Source: an uncultured Scytonema sp.
GTDB lineage: Bacteria; Cyanobacteriota; Cyanobacteriia; Cyanobacteriales; Nostocaceae
Assembly (NCBI GenBank): GCA_937873135.1
Contig: CALMVQ010000251.1
Location: 1-33,764, forward strand
Reading direction: 5' to 3'
Length of the DNA stretch: 33,764 bases
Shown here piece by piece: positions 1-7,049 of the stretch (positions are counted from its first letter, which is position 1; each line of letters begins with the position of its first letter). The translations under genes and the position numbers were made by a program. A model generated the notes under the pieces. It was not told the origin of the DNA, searched no databases, and saw nothing but the letters and a program-made list of their open reading frames with translations.

Positions 1-156
1 CACTGATGGGTACTTATTTTATACGGTAACTCAATCAATCCTGTGAACGGTTACGTTACGTAAGTCCTATTATCGTTATCCAACCTCAGGAAGAGTTAAA
101 TATTGATGTGTAATTGATGACAAATTGATAGTTTTAAATTGTAATGGAGGTAGTCA

Positions 157-198
157 ATGAATGCTTTGGTGGTAGTATTGTATGCGCTTCATGAATGA
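157..198 (+). promoter_or_regulatory. possible leader mini-ORF in front of the AAA ATPase
   Basis: A 13-codon ORF starts with ATG at 157, seven bases after a good GGAGG ribosome-binding sequence (145-150 region), and stops with TGA at 196-198. It overlaps in another frame the two candidate starts of the following ATPase gene (182 and 191), the second in the arrangement ATGAATGA. The downstream frame has only a weak GGTGG-type site. Ribosomes could load at the strong site and re-initiate on the ATPase gene. It may also be chance. Confidence 0.3.
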
Positions 199-1759
199 TT
201 GGCCAGCTTTAGCTAACCAAGGCACTCCAATAGTTGGTTTGGAGTATCATGCGACTGATAGGGCAAGTATATTGAACCAGTTTTACAAATGGGGTATCGA
301 ACGTTCAATGCCCGTTTATTACTGGAATCCCGGTTATTCCTGTCTTCAGCAGGTGGTGGAACATTCTTTCCAAAGTAAATGCATTTTGCAGGATACAGAT
401 ATTGTTCCTTCTAAGGATGTGCCGCAGTTTTTGTTGGAGAAGAAGCAGGCAGGAATTTACCTATTGGAGGGGGTGTTGGAGTTTGACAGCATTGGTCAAG
501 TGAGTGAACGACGTTCCTACCAATTGATGAACGCTTTCTACCAAGCGTCTTGGGCAACAAGCCAGCAGTTCTGGGTTTTACTGGAAAGTTATGTTGAGTT
601 ACCCTTGAATTTGCAAGCTTTGATTCCTATTCTCTCCAATCCCCTACCTGGGCGCGAGCAGGTACGCAATACGGTTGCAGATTTTGTCAGCAGAAATTTC
701 TGGTTAGAAGGTAAAGACGATCCACTGGCTCAAGTTCCCCTAGTTCGAGCTTGTCAAGGGTTGCCCTTGGGAGAGATTCAGTTGGTGTTAGAGCGTAGTC
801 TTGCCTTTGCAGGAACAATTGAGGAATTGGCAGTTGAAGTACTCAATCACAAGGTTTCTAAGTTGCGGGGGCGGGGGTTGGAATACCTGAATGAGCCAGA
901 TGTTCCAAACGCTGGGGGGCTGGACTTGCTAGAAGAAATGCTTGACAGGGTGACAGCATTGCTAGACCCGGAAGCTGAACAGTACGGGCTAAAGTTTCCC
1001 AAGGGGATGATTCTCTGGGGACCACCAGGGACGGGTAAGAGTTTGAGTGCTAAGCTTGCAGCTAAGAAAATGGGAGTGCCACTTTTGGCAGCTGACTGGG
1101 GTGGACTGCGCGGTGCCACTTCTTATGAGTCAGAGCGAAACCTTCGATTTCTACTAGAATTGGCTCAAAGCCTTGCTCCTGTTACCCTCTATTTTGATGA
1201 CTTTGACAAAGGCTTTGCTGGGTGGGACTCCGATGCTGATGGAGGTGTAGCACGACGGCTTTCTGGAAAGCTTTTAACTTGGATGCAAGAGCATCAATCA
1301 CAAGTTTACATGATGGCAACAGTGAATAGGTTAGGGATGCTGCCCCCGGAACTGATCCGAAGATTTGACGATATTTTCTTTATCGATTTGCCTCATGAGG
1401 GGGCGATGTATGAGATTTTTAATTTGCACCTATCCAAGTATTTCCCAGAGTTTCGCAATCCTGACAAATCACCTTGGTCGGACGAGCAGTGGCGAATTTT
1501 ACTCAGGGATTACCGAGTTTGCACACCAGCGGAAATTGCCAACGCTGTGAGAAAAGCTGCTGAGTCAGCGTATTATCAAGGTAAGCCAGGGAAGGTGGAT
1601 GTACTAGATTTAATTCAAGTGCGATCTGAGTTTACTCCATCTTTGATCCGCGACGAAGATAAAATCTTGGCAATTCGTAATCAGGCGGTATTCGCCCGCC
1701 CAGCTGCGGGTCCCGATCAGTCTCGTTTTGCGATTCCTCCAGCTGAACTGTTCGAGTAG
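182..1759 (+). CDS. AAA+ ATPase, Ycf46-like
   Basis: A cytoplasmic AAA+ ATPase of 525 residues. The N-terminal half (about 1-230) has no motif I recognise; a classical AAA module follows. Walker A is GPPGTGKS (residues 280-287) and Walker B is LYFDDFDK with Asp339-Asp340, where the usual Glu is Asp. A sensor-1-like segment (MATVNR) and an arginine-finger region (ELIRRFDD) come next. The overall pattern resembles the Ycf46-type AAA proteins common in cyanobacteria, whose substrate is generally unknown. ATG 182 is the first in-frame start after a stop at 173; ATG 191 (MNDWPALANQG) is equally plausible. It reads toward the convergent gene ending at 1851. No partner identifies its role. ATPase fold is certain, function is not. 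Confidence 0.85.
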   Translation: MRFMNDWPALANQGTPIVGLEYHATDRASILNQFYKWGIERSMPVYYWNPGYSCLQQVVEHSFQSKCILQDTDIVPSKDVPQFLLEKKQAGIYLLEGVLEFDSIGQVSERRSYQLMNAFYQASWATSQQFWVLLESYVELPLNLQALIPILSNPLPGREQVRNTVADFVSRNFWLEGKDDPLAQVPLVRACQGLPLGEIQLVLERSLAFAGTIEELAVEVLNHKVSKLRGRGLEYLNEPDVPNAGGLDLLEEMLDRVTALLDPEAEQYGLKFPKGMILWGPPGTGKSLSAKLAAKKMGVPLLAADWGGLRGATSYESERNLRFLLELAQSLAPVTLYFDDFDKGFAGWDSDADGGVARRLSGKLLTWMQEHQSQVYMMATVNRLGMLPPELIRRFDDIFFIDLPHEGAMYEIFNLHLSKYFPEFRNPDKSPWSDEQWRILLRDYRVCTPAEIANAVRKAAESAYYQGKPGKVDVLDLIQVRSEFTPSLIRDEDKILAIRNQAVFARPAAGPDQSRFAIPPAELFE

Positions 1760-1850
1760 TGAACGTAAGTAATCAAGTTATCAGAGGCGTTTTTGTAGAA
1801 ATTGACGGTGATCGCTTGGGCCCCTGGTGAGGCAAACCACTGCGGTGCAT

Positions 1851-2489
1851 TCAGTTATGAATTTCCTGCAAGAGGAAAGAAAACTTCTCGTCTAAAGATT
1901 GCTCAAAATAGTACTGACACCAAAATTCAGCAACTTCTAGTAACATGGGAACCGATTCGGGAGTTAATCCCGTACCATAGGTTGGTGCGTAGCATTCCGT
2001 GTACTCTCTTGCCAATCTGTAAGCATAGTAGTTAAAATCTGGTTTCACAAAGCAACAGATTGCATATTTGAATTTCAGTAAATAACCACTATTGACAAAA
2101 TGTACCGTTGTCCAATGGACATTACGGTAATCGTCACCCTGATGTGAGTCTATTTGCTTCAACAAACTCCAGAGTGATTGTGTGTGAACAGAAGTAGGAC
2201 TTTCTTGAAAGCAATACATTTGAGCAATGGCATCGCTCATTAAACTTTTATGAATCTCCCATTCAGAAGGAGTTGTATTATCTGGACACGGAGCATCCGA
2301 CGCCTGCTGTAAAATCAACTTGGATAGGTAAAGCGCGAACTTCTGTGCGGCGATCGCATCATGACAAAGACTCTTGATACTGGTGAGTCGGGTGATGGGT
2401 AAAGCAAACCCTGTATAGTTACTGCTCAATTCTAAAGCTGCTTCAACCCACTTTTTGATTTTAGTGGCAAGTTGATTTTTTGATGGCAT
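1851..2489 (-). CDS. hypothetical protein, 212 aa
   Basis: I do not recognise this family. The protein is largely helical with a basic N-terminus (MPSKNQLATKIKKWVEAALEL), has several Cys and aromatic residues in the second half, and has no signal peptide or membrane segment. The start at 2489 is supported by GGAG nine bases upstream on the minus strand. It converges with the AAA ATPase gene, leaving a 91-bp spacer without an obvious terminator. The two small genes upstream on the same strand (2667-2957 and 3094-3423) are separated by 130-180 bp, so a common transcript is possible but not shown. Probably a plasmid-borne accessory gene. Confidence 0.6.
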   Translation of the reverse strand: MPSKNQLATKIKKWVEAALELSSNYTGFALPITRLTSIKSLCHDAIAAQKFALYLSKLILQQASDAPCPDNTTPSEWEIHKSLMSDAIAQMYCFQESPTSVHTQSLWSLLKQIDSHQGDDYRNVHWTTVHFVNSGYLLKFKYAICCFVKPDFNYYAYRLAREYTECYAPTYGTGLTPESVPMLLEVAEFWCQYYFEQSLDEKFSFLLQEIHN

Positions 2490-2666
2490 CGCTTAAACTC
2501 CAAATTCCCATTGTCCGCTCCCGTTGCCAGCAATTTTGGCTCTTGGCAGAATAAGGTTATCTTGCTTGGGGGTAAGGCAGCTATGAGTCACGGGCAGAGG
2601 GCATTCGGGAAAGGAAGGAAAATTTCCGATTCAAGACGGAGGCATCTACCCACACCGCGATCACTG

Positions 2667-2957
2667 CTACTGTACCAAAATGTACCGATTCAAGATACTC
2701 ATTACTTCGCCTGGGTTAGCAGTTGGTACTAGGGGACTCCAAGCTCCAACTTCAATATATCCAAGACTATGCAAAGTGTGTATCGTGTTTTTCACGGCTT
2801 TGGGGGAACCAATTAGCAGATGTTTGATGGGTTCTCTATCTGGAGTTTTTTGGGAAGCAGTTTGACGGTCAGATTTGGGTGGCATAGGGTTGTCGTCACT
2901 GGATAGAAAATTTTGGGTCATAGCTTCGGAAACTGCTTTTTTATCATTTACGTTCAT
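2667..2957 (-). CDS. small conserved-looking hypothetical protein, 96 aa
   Basis: The C-terminal half (HLLIGSPKAVKNTIHTLHSL, then a GAWSPLVPTANPGEVMSIL-like stretch) looks like a short conserved alpha/beta domain that I recall as recurring in small uncharacterised cyanobacterial proteins. The first 45 residues are polar and probably disordered. A longer frame begins with GTG at 2987, but ATG 2957 has GGAG ten bases upstream and is preferred. A perfect palindrome at 2976-2990 lies just upstream and may be its operator. No function can be assigned. Confidence 0.6.
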   Translation of the reverse strand: MNVNDKKAVSEAMTQNFLSSDDNPMPPKSDRQTASQKTPDREPIKHLLIGSPKAVKNTIHTLHSLGYIEVGAWSPLVPTANPGEVMSILNRYILVQ

Positions 2958-2975
2958 TGTGATAGGTCTCCATAT

Positions 2976-2990
2976 CAGGTGGACCACCTG
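2976..2990. promoter_or_regulatory. palindrome, possible operator of the 2667-2957 gene
   Basis: CAGGTGG-A-CCACCTG is a perfect 7-bp inverted repeat around one central base. It ends 18 bp upstream of the preferred start at 2957, where a dimeric repressor could block expression. No T-tract follows, so it is not a terminator. Inferred from position and symmetry only. Confidence 0.35.
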
Positions 2991-3066
2991 TGGGTAAGGG
3001 TCATCTTCACTCGTCAGAAATCGATCATGCTTTAATCATCCCAATTCAGCCCGACTAAAACAAGAG

Positions 3067-3103
3067 GTTTACCATAAACTTTACGGTGATTATTTACGGT
3101 GAT
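3067..3103. repeat. TTTACC/TTTACGG repeat cluster at the end of a small gene
   Basis: GTTTACCATAAA (3067-3078) reappears in inverted orientation at 3449-3460 in front of the same small gene, so the gene is bracketed by inverted copies. Next to it TTTACGGTGAT occurs twice in tandem (3080-3090 and 3093-3103, 13-bp period), the second copy covering the stop codon of the gene. Related spacing and sequence suggest repeated binding sites or the scar of an insertion. Confidence 0.45.
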
Positions 3104-3423
3104 TTTTTGATGCGTTCTATGATGATATTTACTAATTCCGGATTTTTACCAGCGGCGTCGATGATGTCCCGTAAAGAGTTAGCATAAGATAAGGTTTTCT
3201 CGTGCTGTACTGGCATCTTCTCAAATTCAATACCCTCGCCCCATTTACTGCTGATAGTCTCTGGCTTCACGCTTAGAATCCGCGAAAGCAGCCGGACGCA
3301 TTCAGCACGATAGCCCCTTGATTTCTCCATTTCTTCATCTGCACCGAACCAAAGACGGCAAAACTCTCTTGGCTTCACTGGTTTAACAATTTGCTCCAGA
3401 TTTCTCCTCAAAACCCTCACCAT
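3094..3423 (-). CDS. hypothetical protein, 109 aa
   Basis: A small basic, mostly helical soluble protein that I do not recognise. Visible features are a segment around residues 19-30 (REFCRLWFGADEEMEK), a central helix (RAECVRLLSRIL) and a Lys-rich C-terminus. It could be a DNA-associated plasmid protein, but no helix-turn-helix is obvious. It starts with ATG at 3423; an 8-bp inverted repeat (3435-3461) lies 12-38 bp upstream of the start and probably regulates it, and an inverted copy of half of that repeat sits past the stop codon. The Pol I gene lies upstream on the same strand with 197 bp between. Confidence 0.55.
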   Translation of the reverse strand: MVRVLRRNLEQIVKPVKPREFCRLWFGADEEMEKSRGYRAECVRLLSRILSVKPETISSKWGEGIEFEKMPVQHEKTLSYANSLRDIIDAAGKNPELVNIIIERIKKSP

Positions 3424-3434
3424 AAAAAAGCCCC

Positions 3435-3461
3435 AGTTTACCTTATAATTTATGGTAAACT
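3435..3461. promoter_or_regulatory. inverted repeat AGTTTACC-N11-GGTAAACT
   Basis: Perfect 8-bp arms at 3435-3442 and 3454-3461 enclose an AT-only 11-bp spacer containing a TATAAT-like hexamer. The site is directly upstream of the start codon at 3423. This is the expected look of an operator overlapping a promoter, possibly for autoregulation. The half-site recurs at 3067-3078. Confidence 0.5.
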
Positions 3462-3620
3462 AGAGGGTGAAAGTATACTTTAACTTATACGATAGTATCA
3501 CCTGAAGATTTGCCTTGGATGCCGATATAGTGCAGGAGAACGTAGCCTGCGCTCGTGCTTAATGGTCAAATGTGAGCTTGGGGCTTCCCGGCAGTACAAC
3601 TAAAACTGGTCTTTTCAGCT

Positions 3621-5369
3621 TTAAACAATCTGGACTTCAACTAACACGGGTAGGGGATTGAGAAATTGTGCCGCTGCTGACACCATACATTTCTGTAAAA
3701 TTCTGCTCACTGTTGCAACTTGTTGTTCAGGGCATTCCAGCAGAATTTCATCATGCACAGTGCCAATCAACTTCGCGCCCGTTTTACCCAAAGTTTTAAA
3801 TAGCTTGGCAATGGCAATTTTGGTAATATCAGCACTGGTTCCTTGCACAGGGTGATTTAGCAGTTCAGAAAGACGAGGTTTATTTGCCCACCGTCGTCGC
3901 CGTCCACCAATTGTCCGAATTTCTCTAATTCCTCTGCCGTAAACGGTACGCCGAATCCTATCATGCCATTTGGCTACTCCTGAGTAAGCTTGGAAGAAAC
4001 GTTTTCTGAACCTCTGTGCCTCCTCAAGTGTCATTATGACACCATATTCGGTTTCAGCATACATTTGCAATTTGGCTGCTCCCATTCCATAGATCAAGCC
4101 AAAGTTAATCGCCTTAGCCAACTGCCGATCAACTGCAGTGACGGATGTCAAAGGTTTTCCGGTAATCAGGGAAGCAGTAAGCGCGTGCAAGTCCCGCCCT
4201 TGTTGATACGCTTTGAGCATCCGGCGATCGCCACTGAGTACGGCTGTTATTCTCAGTTCGATTTGGCTGTAGTCAGCTTTGATTATTTTGTAGCCTCTTG
4301 AAGCAACAAAGCAACTTCTGATTGCTTTGTCTCGCGGAATGTTTTGTAAATTTGGGCGGCAACAGCTAAACCGACCAGAACGGGCACCGCATTGACGATA
4401 TTGAGCATGTATTCTACCTGTTACTGGATGAACGTGATCCAGTAAGCTTGTTGAGGTAAGTTTTGACAGTTTGCGGTAGTCCAACAGCGTCCGGATGATT
4501 GGGTATTGACTAGCGAGCGGGATTAGGGTTTTTTTGCAAGTGGACTCAACGGGGATGCCTTTGGATTGTAGGGCAGCTAGGACTTGTTGGGGAGATTCAA
4601 GATTTACACGATCCGTGTATTCTGGGAGTAAGGAAAGCTGAGATGAATGCCTGATTTTTAGTTCTTTTAATTGCAAAGCGGCTGCAAGTTTCTTTGCTTC
4701 CAAGTCTAAACTTACAGCAAGCCACTTTTGGTCATCCAACTGCATTCCGTTTAACTCCATTTGTGCCACGGCAGGCATTGCTTCAAATTCTAAAAAGGCG
4801 GTTGGCAGCAAAGAAGCACGTTTAAGATGAGCGGATAAAATTTTTTGTAATGGAAGCAAAATCGCAGCATCCATGGCAGCATACTCAAGCTGGGCGTTCG
4901 ACAGTTCAAGAGAAAAATCGCTGTGTTGTAGGTCTTTGTTAAGTTCTACCTTCAAGAATTTAGAGGCTAGGGCAGCTAGGGTATGGCTCATTTTCAAACC
5001 AGCAAAAAGAACTTGAGATGCCAGTTGAGTGTCGAAGTAAGGACCTGTGGGCTGTAAGTTTGCTATTGAGAGGAAAGACCAGTCAAACTTGCCGTTGTGG
5101 AAAACTTTAGTAGAATCATTAGTTAGCAATTGTCTTAAGGGTTTGAGTTTATCGTCAGCAATGGCTGCTAAGTCCACAATCATCACGGGCATTGCCTTTG
5201 CTGCTATCTGCACCAGCCTGAGTTTGTGAGTTCTGGGGTCCAGTCCGGTTGTTTCTGTGTCAATCCCTATTACTTTAGCGGCGGCTAAGGACTGACATGC
5301 CAACTCCAAGGTTTGGGCATCCTGCACCAGTTGGTACTGTACATCTTTTGTATTTAAAGTTAAATTCAT
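3621..5369 (-). CDS. family A DNA polymerase with 3'-5' exonuclease, no 5' nuclease domain
   Basis: A plasmid-type Pol I of 582 residues, equivalent to a Klenow fragment. The N-terminal DnaQ-like exonuclease is intact: Exo I IDTETTGLD (Asp37, Glu39), Exo II FHNGKFDWSF, Exo III YAAMDAAIL. The polymerase domain has motif A KADYSQIELR (Asp366), motif B RQLAKAINFGLIYGMG (with the Arg, Lys, Phe and Tyr-Gly positions present) and motif C VHDEILLE (Asp540). The 5'-3' nuclease of chromosomal PolA (typically about 900 residues) is absent. It should synthesise DNA with proofreading, perhaps in plasmid replication or repair. The start at 5369 gives a normal N-terminus before the exonuclease domain. A separate transcript is likely, because a minus-strand terminator at 5518-5543 insulates it from the gene upstream. 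Confidence 0.93.
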   Translation of the reverse strand: MNLTLNTKDVQYQLVQDAQTLELACQSLAAAKVIGIDTETTGLDPRTHKLRLVQIAAKAMPVMIVDLAAIADDKLKPLRQLLTNDSTKVFHNGKFDWSFLSIANLQPTGPYFDTQLASQVLFAGLKMSHTLAALASKFLKVELNKDLQHSDFSLELSNAQLEYAAMDAAILLPLQKILSAHLKRASLLPTAFLEFEAMPAVAQMELNGMQLDDQKWLAVSLDLEAKKLAAALQLKELKIRHSSQLSLLPEYTDRVNLESPQQVLAALQSKGIPVESTCKKTLIPLASQYPIIRTLLDYRKLSKLTSTSLLDHVHPVTGRIHAQYRQCGARSGRFSCCRPNLQNIPRDKAIRSCFVASRGYKIIKADYSQIELRITAVLSGDRRMLKAYQQGRDLHALTASLITGKPLTSVTAVDRQLAKAINFGLIYGMGAAKLQMYAETEYGVIMTLEEAQRFRKRFFQAYSGVAKWHDRIRRTVYGRGIREIRTIGGRRRRWANKPRLSELLNHPVQGTSADITKIAIAKLFKTLGKTGAKLIGTVHDEILLECPEQQVATVSRILQKCMVSAAAQFLNPLPVLVEVQIV

Positions 5370-5771
5370 AGTTCTTTGTTAATTAGAGTTGATGATAGAT
5401 GTTGCTGCAAATAACCGCGATTCTTTGGAGCCAATGCGTAGCGCAGTGAGAGACAATATTATTTACTGAATTTTGTTTTCAAAGTGAATGATTTGATAAC
5501 CGAAAAATAAAAATATCAAAAAAAATGACTTCTTTTGAAGTCAATAAATTGAGTTAATTTAGCATTTGGGCAAAGGCATTGAAGGTAAGTTTCAACTGCC
5601 GAGTACAATTGAGTATGAGCTTGCCTTAGATACTGAATAGCTGCAGACGTTGTGGTTTTGGTGTTCTAATGGAGGAGGTTAACAAGCGCATCAAGCTACC
5701 AACAAATGATAGTGGTGAGTGGTTTTTTAGAAGAGCGATCGCCTTCTGGATCTGATGCTCGTTTCAGTAGC
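5370..5771. other. intergenic region, 402 bp
   Basis: It holds the minus-strand terminator at 5518-5543 and, between it and 5369, the presumed promoter of the polymerase gene, for which I see no convincing -10/-35 pair. Short ORFs on either strand (for example ATG 5670, 28 codons) have no coding character. Nothing else was seen. Confidence 0.5.
5518..5543 (-). terminator. Rho-independent terminator, minus strand
   Basis: On the minus strand TGACTTC-AAAA-GAAGTCA forms a 7-bp stem with a four-base loop, followed immediately by eight T (5525-5518). It lies 229 bp past the stop codon of the DUF3768 gene and should end that transcript before the polymerase gene. Confidence 0.75.
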
Positions 5772-6350
5772 TTAGCTGCTTCTGCCAAGGGGTAGGCACG
5801 GAACCGATAGCACCAGGTTTTTAAATTCCTCTGCACGCATGAGCAGCCCAACCCGCCAAGTCTTATCAAGATTGCTTGGATCGTCAGAACCCAATTCTTG
5901 ACCTTTGTGGAATGCTTCACGGTCGTAGTAATCAATTTTGTAAAAATATCGAATCCCGTCCATTTCCACCACTACTAGATCATGTTCATCATAGGGATCG
6001 TTGTTAGGAACGAATTTGTTACAATTACGTACAAGTTGAATGAGTTGTATTAATTTATCAGGTGGCAGCGCTTGGACGGCACGAGTCATGCGGGTTATGC
6101 CCAGATTGGTGTCACCTTGACGAAAGCGGTCATTTAATTGTGCAATTGATGTTTTGAGTTTGGGTTTTCGACAACTATAAGCTGCTTCCAGTACAACGTC
6201 TGGATCGAACTCAGTAGGGACTTTGAGCAATGTCCAGTATGAAGTGCCTTCAAACGTTGCGCTTTGTTTTTCTGTGAGAAAATCACTTAAGACTTCAATA
6301 AAATGGTCTTCACCATGCTGCTGCCACAGCTGCTCTATTGCATGTTTCAT
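5772..6350 (-). CDS. DUF3768 domain protein, 192 aa
   Basis: The C-terminal half carries the signature I associate with DUF3768: NDPYDEHDLVVVEMDG, YFYKIDYYD, then a GSDDPSN stretch and RVGLLMRAEEF (about residues 115-180). DUF3768 proteins are small, of unknown function and frequent on plasmids of alphaproteobacteria and cyanobacteria. The N-terminal half (MKHAIEQLWQQHGEDHF...) is helical and unassigned; its RFRQGDTNLGITRMTRAVQAL segment looks conserved. ATG 6350 is the first start of the frame. It is monocistronic as far as visible, with its own terminator downstream and a repeat island upstream. Confidence 0.75.
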   Translation of the reverse strand: MKHAIEQLWQQHGEDHFIEVLSDFLTEKQSATFEGTSYWTLLKVPTEFDPDVVLEAAYSCRKPKLKTSIAQLNDRFRQGDTNLGITRMTRAVQALPPDKLIQLIQLVRNCNKFVPNNDPYDEHDLVVVEMDGIRYFYKIDYYDREAFHKGQELGSDDPSNLDKTWRVGLLMRAEEFKNLVLSVPCLPLGRSS

Positions 6351-6404
6351 TGATTGCGATGGAATATAGGGTTAGACTCAGCTACGTCGGTAAGTTAGCG
6401 TGCT

Positions 6405-6428
6405 GGCTAACCCTAAAGGGCGTTAGCC
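6405..6428. repeat. hairpin GGCTAAC/GTTAGCC
   Basis: GGCTAAC (6405-6411) and GTTAGCC (6422-6428) are perfect 7-bp arms around a 10-base loop that is itself partly self-complementary (CCCTAAAGGG). No T-tract follows, so an intergenic palindromic repeat is more likely than a terminator. Confidence 0.5.
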
Positions 6429-6648
6429 CTAATGCCGCTTTTGTCGCGGCGTGATCATTTGTCATTACCAACACTAATAAGCAATCCACTCGAGCGCTAC
6501 AGCAGGAGGCATAAAGGAATAAGAGCGTTCTTATTGACAAGATAGGCGGTTGCCCTGCCTAAATATCACGGATGCCACCGCTTCTTGTTTTAATGCTACT
6601 TATTCTTAATAACCCTCTTACACCATACTTCTCACTTAGTTCTTATTA

Positions 6649-6812
6649 GGACTCATGCATCGTACATAAGTACTACAGGCAATTTGGGTATTTCAGCCAT
6701 CTTTAGTATCCAGAGATCGTAAATATATGAAGAAATCAAGATTATACGAAGCGCCTGAAATAACCAAATACCGTAATCCACAATATGGTTAATTTGTACA
6801 GTGCGTAAGTCC
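6649..6812. mobile_element. miniature inverted-repeat element (MITE-like), 164 bp
   Basis: The ends are inverted copies: 18 bp from 6649 (GGACTCATGCATCGTACA) pair with the reverse complement of 6795-6812 (GGACTTACGCACTGTACA) with four mismatches. Further in, GGTATTTCAG near 6690 faces CTGAAATAACC near 6755. TA is present on both flanks (6647-6648 and 6813-6814), consistent with a TA target duplication as made by IS630/Tc1-type elements. It contains no coding sequence. A copy of the right arm occurs at 21327-21386. Confidence 0.6.
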
Positions 6813-6846
6813 TACTTATGTACTATTTGTTGAAGTTTTGTTGATG

Positions 6847-6869
6847 TGTGACAGTTCAGGGTGCGAAAT
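6847..6869. repeat. solitary end of the 31.6-kb repeat family
   Basis: These 23 bases match 19 of 23 positions of the right arm (31776-31798) of the miniature element near 31.7 kb, including TGTGACA and GGGTGCG. No matching left arm is visible nearby, so this is a decayed or partial copy. Confidence 0.4.
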
Positions 6870-7049
6870 GTGGGGTTCATATGAGTTGAAGTGTTGAGGT
6901 GATATCATTATTCTTACTGAAGGAAGATGTTATACATTGAATCGGAGTCTGCTACCGATTGGGTTATTTAGAGGGAGTTGAAATTTTTTGTAATGAAAAG
7001 CGATCAGCAGCGAGCCGCTATCGTACAAGTCATGGCTATCCCTAAATTA

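Larger units (their letters stand above)
6351..7049. other. gene-free repeat island, 699 bp
   Basis: No convincing gene on either strand. It contains a hairpin (6405-6428), a miniature inverted-repeat element (6649-6812) and a lone end of a second repeat family (6847-6869). It separates the plasmid backbone genes from the OLD-type operon and is a likely insertion boundary. Confidence 0.6.

Noticed and set aside
847-1119. 90-codon minus-strand frame opposite the AAA ATPase
   Set aside because: Shadow of the ATPase coding sequence; Pro/Ser-rich composition and no ribosome-binding site.
5696-5935. 79-codon minus-strand frame overlapping the end of the DUF3768 gene
   Set aside because: Same strand, other frame, inside and just past a gene with clear family motifs; no independent start signal.
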